A stretch of 64,000 nucleotides of DNA, taken from positions 1,419,014 through 1,483,013 of the forward strand of contig CAXXIH010000004.1 of NCBI GenBank assembly GCA_963663365.2, given 5' to 3'. The notes under the pieces are model-generated. The model saw only the letters and a program-made list of their open reading frames with translations. It was not told the DNA's origin and did no database searches. This DNA is from G963663365 sp963663365 (GTDB taxonomy: Bacteria > Hinthialibacterota > Hinthialibacteria > Hinthialibacterales > G963663365). A program made the position numbers and the translations under genes. This document shows positions 8,581 to 16,399 of the stretch, one piece after another. Every line of letters begins with the position of its first letter. The first letter of the stretch is position 1.

Positions 8581-10281
8581 GTTGCATCCTTCCTGAATTT
8601 GGTTTTTACCTCATCGGCCGTTTCTGAAGAAATCTGCCCGTTGGATTTTCTGGCTGATGATTTTCCCGCCGACAGTCTGATGCGTAAGCCCAATCCCGGG
8701 CATCCCAATCCTCTGCCTCCGGACCTGGGCGGGTGGTCCGATGTGATCACGCAGGAGCATATTCTTTCCGGATATGTTCTTTATCAGAAATCCTGGATGG
8801 CCGGTCACGATCAGTGGAGCGGCCGGGGCGACACCCGGCCCGGCGGGGACCGTTTTGCGGATGGGCCCAAACCCGAAGAAATCCGTAACGCTACAACGAC
8901 CATACGTACCTATTGCGCGCACAATGAAGTGTTGCCCATCGTGCTACAAATGTATGCGTTGGAAGATTTGCGCGATGTTCAGGTCGAAATCACCGAGCTG
9001 CTTGGCGCGGAAGAAAAGATTCAACGCAACTATATTTCGATACGCTGGTTGCTTTTGAGCCGGAATGCGGCGGGTGATGCGCTTCCCAATGAAACCAATG
9101 ACGGCTGGCTGGTTGCTCCGCGTCCCGGACATAGCATGTCCGCCGATACCATGGGCGAGTATTGGTTGTTGCTTTGGGTGCCATCCGACCGTCCGCCGGG
9201 ACCCTATGCGGGCGAAATCACCATCCGTTGCGCCGGAAAACCGGATACCGTACTGAATCTTATTGTTGAGATTTTGCCCTTTGAGCCGGACCCCTCACCG
9301 TACGTGCACGGATTTTTGCATAAGGGGTACTACAGTTTGGGTATGTCCGGGGCCTATACCCAACAACTCCGGCATATCATCTCGTGGGGATTTAACGGCG
9401 ACGGTATCGGCGAATCGTGTTCGCCGCCTAAAGAACGCAATGCCGATTTGAGTGATGCCATCGACTATTTGGAACGTTGCGCGGTGTTGGGCATTCGCTC
9501 TCCGGTTTGGTACTCCTACGCATCCAGTGTCATCACCGGCAATATCCCCGCGCCGCTGTATCGCAATCCGGAATGGATCGTAGAGCATTTTCAGAAGTTG
9601 GAAACCGAGCTTTTGGATCGTCCCAATCTTTCGGATTTAATTGTCTGTGTAGCCGATTGCCCCACCGAGCCGGAAGTCCTCGACTATGTTATCGATAAAA
9701 TTGTTACACCGCTTATGAATCTTGGGCTTACGCGGATTCATCCGGCGGTGATTGTCGATACGCAAGAGGCGTTCGATGCCGCGGTTGGCCGGAGCCCGGT
9801 TATTTTTCAGAATGCAAATTGCGCCGGCTATGCGCAAAACTTCGGGCAAGGCATACAGGCCGCGAGCGTGGTGTTCGATACCGATCCGGGATTTAGCCGC
9901 GCCGGGTATGGGATGTATTTATGGCGGATCGCGGGTGAGGGGTGCCCGGGCGCATTGAGTCCTATTTATGGTTGGAATCAGCACGAATTTATTTCTCCGG
10001 TAGATGTCCAGAATCAAAAATATGTCCACTCCGTAGCCTGGGTCAGCGCCAGCGTGGGGGTGTGGGATATTCGTTACGTGGCGACTTTGGAACGGCTGAT
10101 TGCGGAGAATCCTAATACGGCCAATGCTGTCGAAGCCCGCGCCTATTTAGATGAGGTGTATAACACCATCGAAGCCGCGGGCGGAAACCAAGGCCGTTTC
10201 CGTCAGATGTGGCTGCCTGAGGCCTACGATACTTTCCGCCGCGACACCGCCGCGTACATTATGTTACTCACCCAACCGTAG
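8524..10281 (+). CDS. Secreted DUF4091/GH123-like protein
   Basis: Protein of about 585 residues. The N-terminus MRVAISTHRASHSVFLFLFV...TSSAVSEE reads as a signal peptide. The body has the two-part layout of DUF4091/GH123-type proteins. A beta-rich front part ends with the hallmark LLLWVPSDRPPGPYAGEITI. A barrel-like second half follows (HIISWGFNGDGIGE, PVWYSYAS, IVCVADCPTEPEVLDYV), and a C-terminal helical segment resembles the ARAYLDEVYNTI type. Proteins of this class are thought to act on glycans; the substrate is unknown and catalytic residues were not assigned. The true start is unclear: ATG 8476 and ATG 8524 both lie within or before the palindrome arms, and no strong ribosome-binding site is present. 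The assignment is by pattern and moderate. Confidence 0.65.
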   Translation: MRVAISTHRASHSVFLFLFVASFLNLVFTSSAVSEEICPLDFLADDFPADSLMRKPNPGHPNPLPPDLGGWSDVITQEHILSGYVLYQKSWMAGHDQWSGRGDTRPGGDRFADGPKPEEIRNATTTIRTYCAHNEVLPIVLQMYALEDLRDVQVEITELLGAEEKIQRNYISIRWLLLSRNAAGDALPNETNDGWLVAPRPGHSMSADTMGEYWLLLWVPSDRPPGPYAGEITIRCAGKPDTVLNLIVEILPFEPDPSPYVHGFLHKGYYSLGMSGAYTQQLRHIISWGFNGDGIGESCSPPKERNADLSDAIDYLERCAVLGIRSPVWYSYASSVITGNIPAPLYRNPEWIVEHFQKLETELLDRPNLSDLIVCVADCPTEPEVLDYVIDKIVTPLMNLGLTRIHPAVIVDTQEAFDAAVGRSPVIFQNANCAGYAQNFGQGIQAASVVFDTDPGFSRAGYGMYLWRIAGEGCPGALSPIYGWNQHEFISPVDVQNQKYVHSVAWVSASVGVWDIRYVATLERLIAENPNTANAVEARAYLDEVYNTIEAAGGNQGRFRQMWLPEAYDTFRRDTAAYIMLLTQP

Positions 10282-10552
10282 GGATTTGGCTAGGTATTAA
10301 TTCCGAAATCGATAAGTGTTTATCATTAACGATTTTCCCCCCAAGCCTACGGCGAAACCTTCTGAGATATGTATCTCACTATTTTTCAATCTGTTACTGA
10401 AGGTGCGATTGCATGAATAAGAGAAACTCATAGCCTTAATTGAGCAAATTAATCAATTGAGTTAAGTATGATCTCATGCGAGTAGCTATTGTATTTAGAT
10501 AGATAAGGTTGAATCTTAAATAAATTATTTCGCAAATTTTATTAAATTTCTG

Positions 10553-10641
10553 TTGACAAACACCGCAGATTATGATTACAATCTTTCTGTATCTGGACAG
10601 CGGTGTCTTGCGGGTGATTTTTTTATCCCGGGTAACGAAAT
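10553..10641 (+). promoter_or_regulatory. Promoter and conserved leader motif, unit 1
   Basis: A strong sigma70-type promoter, TTGACA (10553-10558), an 18-nt spacer and TACAAT (10577-10582). Twenty nt downstream begins the leader motif GTGTCTTGCGGGTGAT, a T-run, TCCCGGGTAACGAAAT (10603-10641). The CGGG and CCCG blocks can pair around the T-rich loop. The motif lies about 15 nt into the predicted transcript. AGGAGGCGGAA then precedes the ATG of the TPR gene at 10679. The same module occurs at four other starts in this island. Confidence 0.75.
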
Positions 10642-10678
10642 ACTGAATTTTAATTAAAAATCGAACAAGGAGGCGGAA

Positions 10679-12127
10679 ATGGGCAATTTAATCCTTTGCA
10701 TCCGCAAATCGTGGGCATGGACTGGTGTGCTTCTGCTGCTGACCTTTGCCGCAATTGGTTGGGCATGGGCCCAACGGGATCAGAAAAGTCCCCTCACCGA
10801 TGATTTCTATGCACAGTTAACACCTGAAGATCGCATGGCGCTGGCTGAGGATATAACTCGTTCGTTTAAGAGCCGCGAAAACCGTTTCAACAGCGAAGAA
10901 ATACAGATTGTGCTCCGTAACGTTTTTAATGACGCCTCAGCTGCCGGGCAACCGGAAAAAGGCTTGGCGATTATGAAAGAAATTTCCGACAGCGCTCAGG
11001 ATGTTGAACTTAGGGCGGTAGCCTTTAAGGAACTTGGCGAAGTGCACCGAGAGCGGCAGGACTATACCCTGGCCCGAAGTCTTTTCGAGCAAGCCTTGGA
11101 GCTTACGGCCGACCGCCGTTTGAAGGCGGATATTCAGTATCAGATTGCCGAGGACGATTGCGGCCAAGGGCAGTATCGGACCGCGCTGCACAGTTATCTC
11201 GATTTCTTATCTTACACAGCCGGTGACGCAGAGGAGCGCGAACGGCTGGTGCTGTTTGTGTTGTTCGAGAACATTCGCCAGTTGCTTGAAAAATGCACTG
11301 AAGAAGATGGCGCCGCCGCAGTCGTTGAAGATTTTGATGCGGATGTGGAAGGCTTAAAAGAAGATCACGCTGCAAGCCATCCGCCCCTCGATTTGGCGAT
11401 GGCTGCCAAAAGTCTCAAGTTTGAGGAATTCGACCGGGCCTTGGAAATCGCCGGGGCCATCGACGATCCCGATTGGCTTTTTTGCGTCTCGCTGATGAAA
11501 GTATCGGTTCTGTTGCGCATGGGCCGGTTTGAGGACGCGGTCGAGATTCTGAACGAAACGATCCAAACCCCGGGAAGCGAGAACGCCGTCACCCGCTATG
11601 CGGGTATCGAAGCCTGCAATCTGATTGGAGAAGGCAAATCGCATGGGAGTGTAGCTCTGGGCGATTGGTGGGTCGCCTCACCGATTTGGAACGATCCCGA
11701 ACGCCTCCAAAATGTCAGCAAGCATGTCCCGCCGTATGTGCTGGTCAATTACGGCATTGCCTTGGCTTATGTGGGCCGCGCGGAAGACGGACGGCCGTTT
11801 TTTAAGATGGGCTGGGAATACAATCCCGAATGCCGTTGGGGAAGGCACTGCGGGGTAATCCTTGGCTTGAGCCTGGTGCAGCGCGGCGACATTGCCGAGG
11901 GCCGGGCAATTCTCGAACGCATTTACGGGCAATGCAGCCGCGCAGAGGTGCGCGCCCAGGCGGCGAATGCCCTTGCCGAACTGCGGATTGCCGAAGGCGA
12001 CCAGGGCGCGGCCGCCGAGCTGATCGCCGAAACGCTGTCTCAAGTCGAACGGGAAGTTGAAGACCGCAGCGTGAAATACACCAAACAGCAGGCCCACTAT
12101 TTGGCGGACAGAATGGCCGGACGATGA
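10679..12127 (+). CDS. Secreted TPR-like repeat protein (copy A)
   Basis: Protein of 482 residues with an N-terminal signal peptide (hydrophobic core TGVLLLLTFAAIGWAWA, likely cleaved near AWA-QRD). The rest is helical with repeats of tetratricopeptide type: RAVAFKELGEVHRERQDYTLARSLFEQAL, then ADIQYQIAEDDCGQGQYRTALHSYLDFL, and near the end LGLSLVQRGDIAEGRAILERIYGQ and RAQAANALAELRIAEGDQGAAAELI. Such repeats bind other proteins or peptides. An AGGAGG ribosome-binding site lies 5 nt before ATG 10679. It starts a likely operon with the MepA-like and propeller genes. A close paralogue at 18334-19782 is near-identical at both ends but diverged in the middle. No enzymatic motif was seen. Confidence 0.8.
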   Translation: MGNLILCIRKSWAWTGVLLLLTFAAIGWAWAQRDQKSPLTDDFYAQLTPEDRMALAEDITRSFKSRENRFNSEEIQIVLRNVFNDASAAGQPEKGLAIMKEISDSAQDVELRAVAFKELGEVHRERQDYTLARSLFEQALELTADRRLKADIQYQIAEDDCGQGQYRTALHSYLDFLSYTAGDAEERERLVLFVLFENIRQLLEKCTEEDGAAAVVEDFDADVEGLKEDHAASHPPLDLAMAAKSLKFEEFDRALEIAGAIDDPDWLFCVSLMKVSVLLRMGRFEDAVEILNETIQTPGSENAVTRYAGIEACNLIGEGKSHGSVALGDWWVASPIWNDPERLQNVSKHVPPYVLVNYGIALAYVGRAEDGRPFFKMGWEYNPECRWGRHCGVILGLSLVQRGDIAEGRAILERIYGQCSRAEVRAQAANALAELRIAEGDQGAAAELIAETLSQVEREVEDRSVKYTKQQAHYLADRMAGR

Positions 12128-12195
12128 GGCTCTCGATAGGTAAATAATACGAGGAAAATCTTTAAACAACTCCGAGTGAGGAGGAGGGAAAGCTA

Positions 12196-12858
12196 ATGGA
12201 AAACGAACGAAATATCATTACCACTTTCTTTGCCCTGGTTATTATCCTGCTATTGTTAGTCGGTATGCTGATATTTGAATCTCCAAACGAATCCAACCAC
12301 TCAAATGAAGCCTGGGCCGGTGTAAATCCTACGCCCACGACCGCCACTATTCACCACGGGACGCCTCATAATGGCAGCATGGAATATGATGTGCAGATGA
12401 CAAACACCACCGGAATTTGGGTAAAAAATTCGAGTCGCAGCTATACCGGGGATAAAATACGAAATTGCCTCGAGGAATTGGGCCGGGCCTGGGCCACAGC
12501 CTATCCAACTACAACCTATCCTCCCATTCAAATCACTGAAATTAGCCCAGAACATGGTGGCCCATTTCCTACTCCTCCAAATCATCTATCGCATAAAAAT
12601 GGTTTGGATCTTGATTTCAGATATTTAAGAAATGACACTAGTGCGCCACAGGAGATGAAATTTCCTGATGATGAGGCGCATTACGATCATGATTTAACCC
12701 AAGATCTTATTGACAGACTCAACAACCTGGATTGCGACGCTCAGGTTCAACTCATTGGGGCCGCCTCTGCGGCAAATCTCAGCGGTGTGCAAACATGGTT
12801 GGGCCATAACGATCACTTTCATGTGCGATTTGTGGATCCGGATGGGACTTCCAACTAA
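12196..12858 (+). CDS. Membrane-anchored MepA-like LAS metallopeptidase (copy A)
   Basis: Protein of 220 residues with one N-terminal transmembrane segment (about 9-28, FFALVIILLLLVGMLIF), so the enzyme domain probably faces the periplasm. The domain has the LAS-peptidase zinc motifs: HKNGLDLDF (His plus Asp) and NDHFHVRF (HxH). The same arrangement is seen in penicillin-insensitive murein endopeptidase MepA, which cuts D-Ala-meso-DAP cross-links. Substrate specificity is inferred. GGAGGAGGGAAA precedes ATG 12196. Copy A' (19852-20499) shares nearly the whole first 55 residues but differs through the catalytic domain while keeping every motif residue, which argues that both are functional. 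It sits between the TPR and propeller genes. Confidence 0.75.
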   Translation: MENERNIITTFFALVIILLLLVGMLIFESPNESNHSNEAWAGVNPTPTTATIHHGTPHNGSMEYDVQMTNTTGIWVKNSSRSYTGDKIRNCLEELGRAWATAYPTTTYPPIQITEISPEHGGPFPTPPNHLSHKNGLDLDFRYLRNDTSAPQEMKFPDDEAHYDHDLTQDLIDRLNNLDCDAQVQLIGAASAANLSGVQTWLGHNDHFHVRFVDPDGTSN

Positions 12859-12893
12859 TCAGCACTAAAATGATTCAACGGAGGAAATTTAAA

Positions 12894-13844
12894 ATGAATC
12901 GCATTCTGCCTATATTCATCATAACCTGCACTTTCAACGCTTTTTTGATTGCCGAAGATAGCCTGAGAGCCAGAAGACCTGCTCTGGGGGTGACACGCGA
13001 CCGGGCAGCTAAAACTTGGTCATTAACGGCATCTGAACCAGGTATTGCATCCCCAAAAACTATTTTTCGGTCAAACTTATCGCTTGATTACGCTTCTTGG
13101 TCATCGGATGGCTCTTATTTGGCGTTTATCGTAAATGGGGATTTTTATAGCAACTGGGACGAGAATCAGAAAAAGTGGATTGACGGCGATGTGGGGCAGA
13201 AACTCGTCATCATGAATCGCGGCTACAAACAGGTTGCCGAGTTTGCAGACATCCGTCGTTACTGCTGGAGTCCGCACGGTAACCGGCTTGCGATGATTGC
13301 GGGGCAAGCGGTTGAGGTTGGATTAGGATTTACGCCGGACAAGATGGTTGTCTACGATGTTGATACAAAAACGCAATTGGAGATGCCAAGTACAGCCTAT
13401 GATCTCTGTTGGGCCAAGCATGATAACATTATCTACATCGCTACATTCACCGAAAAGGTGGCCTTCGATCCTGTCCGCAAATCGAAAATCGATATTCTTT
13501 ACCACGGCATCTATTTTTCGGATGATGGAGAGTATTATTACGATCCCTCATGGGAAGGTTCCGAGTTCGGAATTTACAGAACCGTAAACAACGAGAGGCT
13601 TACTCCGCCCGGCTCTCTGTTAAACCGCGAGTTCCTTCACCCTTACGGATGGCTCGAAGATTCGCATTGTCTTGTGATTTGGGATTATGACTCAAAGAAA
13701 TCGCATATCGTTAATGTCGAGACGGGAAAATCAGTCACGGTCGATGCCCAACCCTTGGGTCAAATCGGCGCGGTCGTGCGCCGAAATGAATGGAACGATC
13801 CGGAATTTTGCGCCGATACCGCCATGCTGGAATCGTTGAAATGA
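12894..13844 (+). CDS. Secreted WD40-like/TolB-type beta-propeller protein (copy A)
   Basis: Protein of 316 residues starting MNRILPIFIITC, a signal peptide ending near IAEDS. Repeated PD40-type blades are visible: ASWSSDGSYLAFIVNG, YCWSPHGNRLAMIAGQ, and GIYFSDDGEYYYD, each with the W/F-S-x-D/H-G turn. These propellers bind partners and are rarely enzymes. GGAGGAAA 6 nt before ATG 12894 fixes the start over the upstream ATG 12870. A short N-terminal module after the signal peptide (RARRPALG...) corresponds to RRPPVEAKSNESYTSW in copy A' and RRPAVKATSNESYTSW in the HEAT gene at 14023. The last 30 codons and the downstream 45 nt are nearly identical to copy A'. Confidence 0.7.
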   Translation: MNRILPIFIITCTFNAFLIAEDSLRARRPALGVTRDRAAKTWSLTASEPGIASPKTIFRSNLSLDYASWSSDGSYLAFIVNGDFYSNWDENQKKWIDGDVGQKLVIMNRGYKQVAEFADIRRYCWSPHGNRLAMIAGQAVEVGLGFTPDKMVVYDVDTKTQLEMPSTAYDLCWAKHDNIIYIATFTEKVAFDPVRKSKIDILYHGIYFSDDGEYYYDPSWEGSEFGIYRTVNNERLTPPGSLLNREFLHPYGWLEDSHCLVIWDYDSKKSHIVNVETGKSVTVDAQPLGQIGAVVRRNEWNDPEFCADTAMLESLK

Positions 13845-13871
13845 AAAGAGACATAAGAGAAAGAATAACTC

Positions 13872-13890
13872 CCCGGCGTTCTATCCGCCG
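13872..13890. other. Hairpin with TTCTATC loop, copy A
   Basis: Perfect 6-bp stem CCGGCG/CGCCGG around the 7-nt loop TTCTATC, 28 nt after the stop of the propeller gene. No T-tract follows, so it is not a classical terminator. Hairpins with the same loop but different stems lie at 15222, 17920 and 21514. Confidence 0.55.
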
Positions 13891-13945
13891 GTGTCGTCAT
13901 CTTCTTGTGCGGATTCGTTGATGAAAACTTGGACGCCAAACATGG
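13880..13945 (-). pseudogene. 3' remnant of the minus-strand cohesin-like gene
   Basis: Read on the minus strand, this 66-nt stretch encodes GVQVFINESAQEDDDTGG followed by TAG. It matches the C-terminus GVQILINESAQEDDDDTGGG of the complete gene at 21522-22049. It is the piece of that gene carried along with, or left behind by, the duplication. Its differences from the complete gene (VF against IL, one Asp fewer) show that the two copies have diverged since. Confidence 0.7.
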
Positions 13946-13953
13946 TTTAAGAA

Positions 13954-14019
13954 TATAATCCTCTTGAATCTGAAATGTCGTGCATTTGCGGGTGATTTTT
14001 TTATCCCGGGTAACGAAAT
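13954..14019 (+). promoter_or_regulatory. Promoter and conserved leader motif, unit 2
   Basis: A perfect TATAAT (13954-13959) is preceded by a weak TTGGAC or TGGACG at 18-19 nt. Exactly 20 nt downstream the leader motif begins: GTGCATTTGCGGGTGAT, a T-run, TCCCGGGTAACGAAAT (13980-14019). The ATG of the HEAT gene follows only 3 nt after the motif, so no ordinary ribosome-binding site fits here. Confidence 0.7.
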
Positions 14020-14022
14020 ATC

Positions 14023-15113
14023 ATGAACAAGAATAATAGAATTAGAATCTTGGCTTGTTTACTCATTCCCTCGCTCACGGTCATTCTTTCCGCCGCAGAG
14101 CCTTTGCCTGAGCGAAGACCTGCGGTAAAAGCCACATCGAACGAGTCTTATACCTCGTGGCAACTCGTCGTTAATGAGGTTGGCGCTGCTCAGGCTGAAA
14201 CTGATTTATACAATAGAATACAAAAAGGTGTCAGCCTATTAGCTTCCGGAATGGTAATGCCAATGATCCGGTCTTTGACTTGACTCCAATTTATTCAGAC
14301 GAGCTTATGAAAGATACAACGGCCGCTATTGATGTTCTGCTTCCTCACGTGGGGAGCCCATATATGATGGTCCGGGATGCTGTGCTCGGGACAATTGGAT
14401 ACTTGGATAGGCAAGATAATGGAAGAATTGACCAACAACGGGTTGCTGCCGCTCTGATTACTGCCGCGTCAGAGGATACAGAACCACAAGTGACAGTCAC
14501 TTCACTGGAGCAGATGGAGTATTTGGGAGGTGACCTTGTTGGCGACGAAGTTACTACTGCAATTGCAACACTTATCGGCCCGGAACGCTCACGGCGGGTA
14601 AGGGTACAAGCCTGCATAACAGCGGGGATGTTGGGCGACGAAAGTGTTCTTCCTTTGTTGAAGCAGACAATGGACAATCCTTTTCCTAAAAGGAAGAAAT
14701 TGGAGGACTGGGAACATCGCGACGCGGTTAAGATACGGCGTGCAGCGCGCAAAGCGGCGGCTAGGCTCGGAGATGCACCATCGCTTGCCGCTATTCGGGC
14801 AGAGATAAGCAGCGAAGATAAAATGAAGCAGTTTGAGGCAATAGAAGATATAGCGTACGCGAAAGACAAAAAGGCGGTAAAGCTCTTGATTCCTTTCCTG
14901 GACAAAGTCGAGAGTCCAGTGCCGCATCCGGAATTAGAATATGATAATCTGAACAGCAGAGTATTTCGGGACGAAGCGGTCAAAGCCTTGGATATCATTG
15001 TACACGATAAAGAATACCATATTATTAGACGTCCCCTATCTGCTCGGGATTCTGAAAGCCGTGCCACAGAGTGGAAAGTCTGGTGGAATGAGCATGGAGC
15101 AGAATTTGAGTAA
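14023..15113 (+). pseudogene. Secreted HEAT-repeat protein with a frameshift
   Basis: The first frame (14023-14282) encodes a signal peptide (ILACLLIPSLTVILSAAE) and the RRPAVKATSNESYTSW module also found in the propeller genes, then ends. A second frame, open from about 14217 and running to 15113, continues with FRNGNANDPVFDLTPIYSDEL and then HEAT-like helical repeats such as HVGSPYMMVRDAVLGTIGYL. It ends with WKVWWNEHGAEFE, a frequent ending of HEAT proteins in Planctomycetes-like genomes. The frame change lies between about 14216 and 14285, probably at the A-run 14222-14226. It may be a true pseudogene, a sequencing error or, less likely, programmed slippage. The signal peptide and module appear to have been joined to an unrelated repeat domain. 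Confidence 0.7.
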
Positions 15114-15221
15114 GCACTCTGATGGGATTGTACCCAAAGCGCCTTCAGCTTCGCTTTGTGAGTAATTTAGATGTTCAAACCGTTGAAACGTTAAAAGCAA
15201 ATGAAAGATAAAAAGAACTGT

Positions 15222-15240
15222 GGAGTGTTCTACCCGCTCC
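15222..15240. other. Hairpin with TTCTACC loop
   Basis: Stem GGAGTG/CGCTCC (one G-T wobble) around the loop TTCTACC, about 108 nt after the HEAT gene stop and before the next promoter. It shares the loop and the GTTCTAYCCGC core with the hairpins at 13872, 17920 and 21514 but has a different stem. No T-tract follows. Confidence 0.5.
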
Positions 15241-15281
15241 GCATAGAGCGATAAAATTCGAAGTCGTTATGACGGTTTTTG

Positions 15282-15373
15282 TGGACAATGTTGGTGGTGC
15301 TGGAATATAATTTCTGATAATTCCGAAATGTAGTGTATTTATGGGTGATTTTTCTCATCCGGGGGGAATTGCG
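15282..15373 (+). promoter_or_regulatory. Promoter and conserved leader motif, unit 3
   Basis: TGGACA (15282-15287), 18-nt spacer, TATAAT (15306-15311), then 21 nt to the leader motif GTGTATTTATGGGTGAT, T-rich loop, TCATCCGGGGGG (15333-15364). This copy is the most diverged, yet GGGTGA and TCATCC can still pair with one wobble. The GGGGGGA at its end doubles as the ribosome-binding site for the ATG at 15374. Confidence 0.65.
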
Positions 15374-16264
15374 ATGCCCACCGTCCAAACCGTTCGTTTT
15401 CCGGTCTGCATTGGATTGTCGATCTTGTTGTTTATGGCAATTGAATTGCCCGCACCGGCGCAAGAAAACGCGCAAGACACTTCTTTGACAGCAGTTACGA
15501 AAAGTACGGAGTCGAATTCATCCGAACCCGGCGGCGCGTATCCATCGACGGAGACCTTGGCGCGGTATGCCGAATTAGGTTTCCCATTCACCGAGAAAAG
15601 ACTGTACGCGCCCGGATATTCACTCGGACCGGTAGCCCAAGAACTTATCGGACTGCTGGAAGATACGGAGGATGAAGACCGGATAAAGGTACGGCGGGAA
15701 GGTATTTGCAAAGAGCTGGAGGCCTATCGCGGTTTCAATCCCTCACCATGGGCTGTTCAGAACCTCCAAGCGCTCCAAGAGGCGCAGCCCAAAATCGATG
15801 CGGACCGTTTGGTGGCGTGCCTTTATGCGGCAGAAAGACTTCACATTGTTATGCCAATGGATGTCTTGATTGAATATTGCCGTCTCGGTGTCTATACCGA
15901 GCACTATGTGCAGGTTGGAGGCATGGGGCGGCCCTTTACCGCAAGCTATAGCCCGGATGAAAAACTGATGCTGCTCCCGGGCGCGGCGGCGATTTTGCAT
16001 GGCGGCGAGGAGGCAGTTACCGAACTCCGGCGGATTGCGTTATCTACAAAAGAAGCCGGTGGCGTACGGCTTCAAGCGGTTGGGTTTCTAAAAGAGTTAT
16101 CGCCGAAGACGGCTGCTATGATCCGTAAGGAGTTGGCGGGCGAAAATTGCACGGAGCTGCAATCGGAGATCGACTTGCTGCTCTCACCCGAACATGGTTT
16201 CGGCTGGATGGATGTAGCCGGGGGCGTGGGTGCTTTGACCCGGCGAATTGAGAAGTGGAAATAA
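15374..16264 (+). CDS. Secreted protein of unknown function
   Basis: Protein of 296 residues with a signal peptide (VCIGLSILLFMAIELPAPAQ). The mature part is rich in helices; segments such as VRREGICKELEAYRGFNPSPWAV and GGEEAVTELRRIALSTKEAG suggest degenerate HEAT-like repeats. No catalytic motif or known domain was recognised. The start at 15374 is preferred over 15341 because GGGGGGA lies just upstream and the earlier frame would translate the conserved leader motif itself. It is probably transcribed alone from the unit 3 promoter; no clear terminator follows before the unit 4 module. Confidence 0.65.
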   Translation: MPTVQTVRFPVCIGLSILLFMAIELPAPAQENAQDTSLTAVTKSTESNSSEPGGAYPSTETLARYAELGFPFTEKRLYAPGYSLGPVAQELIGLLEDTEDEDRIKVRREGICKELEAYRGFNPSPWAVQNLQALQEAQPKIDADRLVACLYAAERLHIVMPMDVLIEYCRLGVYTEHYVQVGGMGRPFTASYSPDEKLMLLPGAAAILHGGEEAVTELRRIALSTKEAGGVRLQAVGFLKELSPKTAAMIRKELAGENCTELQSEIDLLLSPEHGFGWMDVAGGVGALTRRIEKWK

Positions 16265-16307
16265 ATCCGAGTGGCGTGCGGGTTAGGGAAATTGAATAAT
16301 AAAAGCC

Positions 16308-16365
16308 GATTATCGATGGAAATAAGAATGTAGTGTCTTGCGGGTGATTTTGTCCCGGGCGTAAC
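16308..16365 (+). promoter_or_regulatory. Weak promoter and conserved leader motif, unit 4
   Basis: The leader motif GTGTCTTGCGGGTGATT, a shortened T-run, GTCCCGGGCGTAAC lies at 16333-16365. At the spacing seen in the other units there is GATTAT (16308-16313), a 4/6 match to a -10 box, with only a poor -35. The motif itself is well kept, and its loop is 4 nt shorter than in unit 1 while the CGGG/CCCG blocks are unchanged. Confidence 0.55.
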
Positions 16366-16399
16366 TAGCGCGTATTTTTTATTTGGGGGTGGAAACGTG

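Larger units (their letters stand above)
10288..13945. repeat. Direct duplication, copy A (3.6 kb)
   Basis: The block beginning GGCTAGGTATTAATTCCG and running through three genes (10679-12127, 12196-12858, 12894-13844) recurs in the same orientation at 17941-21590. The upstream noncoding 390 nt, the start of the first gene and the 3' end of the third are nearly identical between copies. Middle parts of the genes differ at many codons. Copy A ends in a remnant of the minus-strand gene that is complete next to copy A'. Confidence 0.9.

Noticed and set aside
13872..13890. Classical Rho-independent terminator
   Set aside because: The stem is short and no T-tract follows on either strand; listed as a hairpin of unknown role instead.
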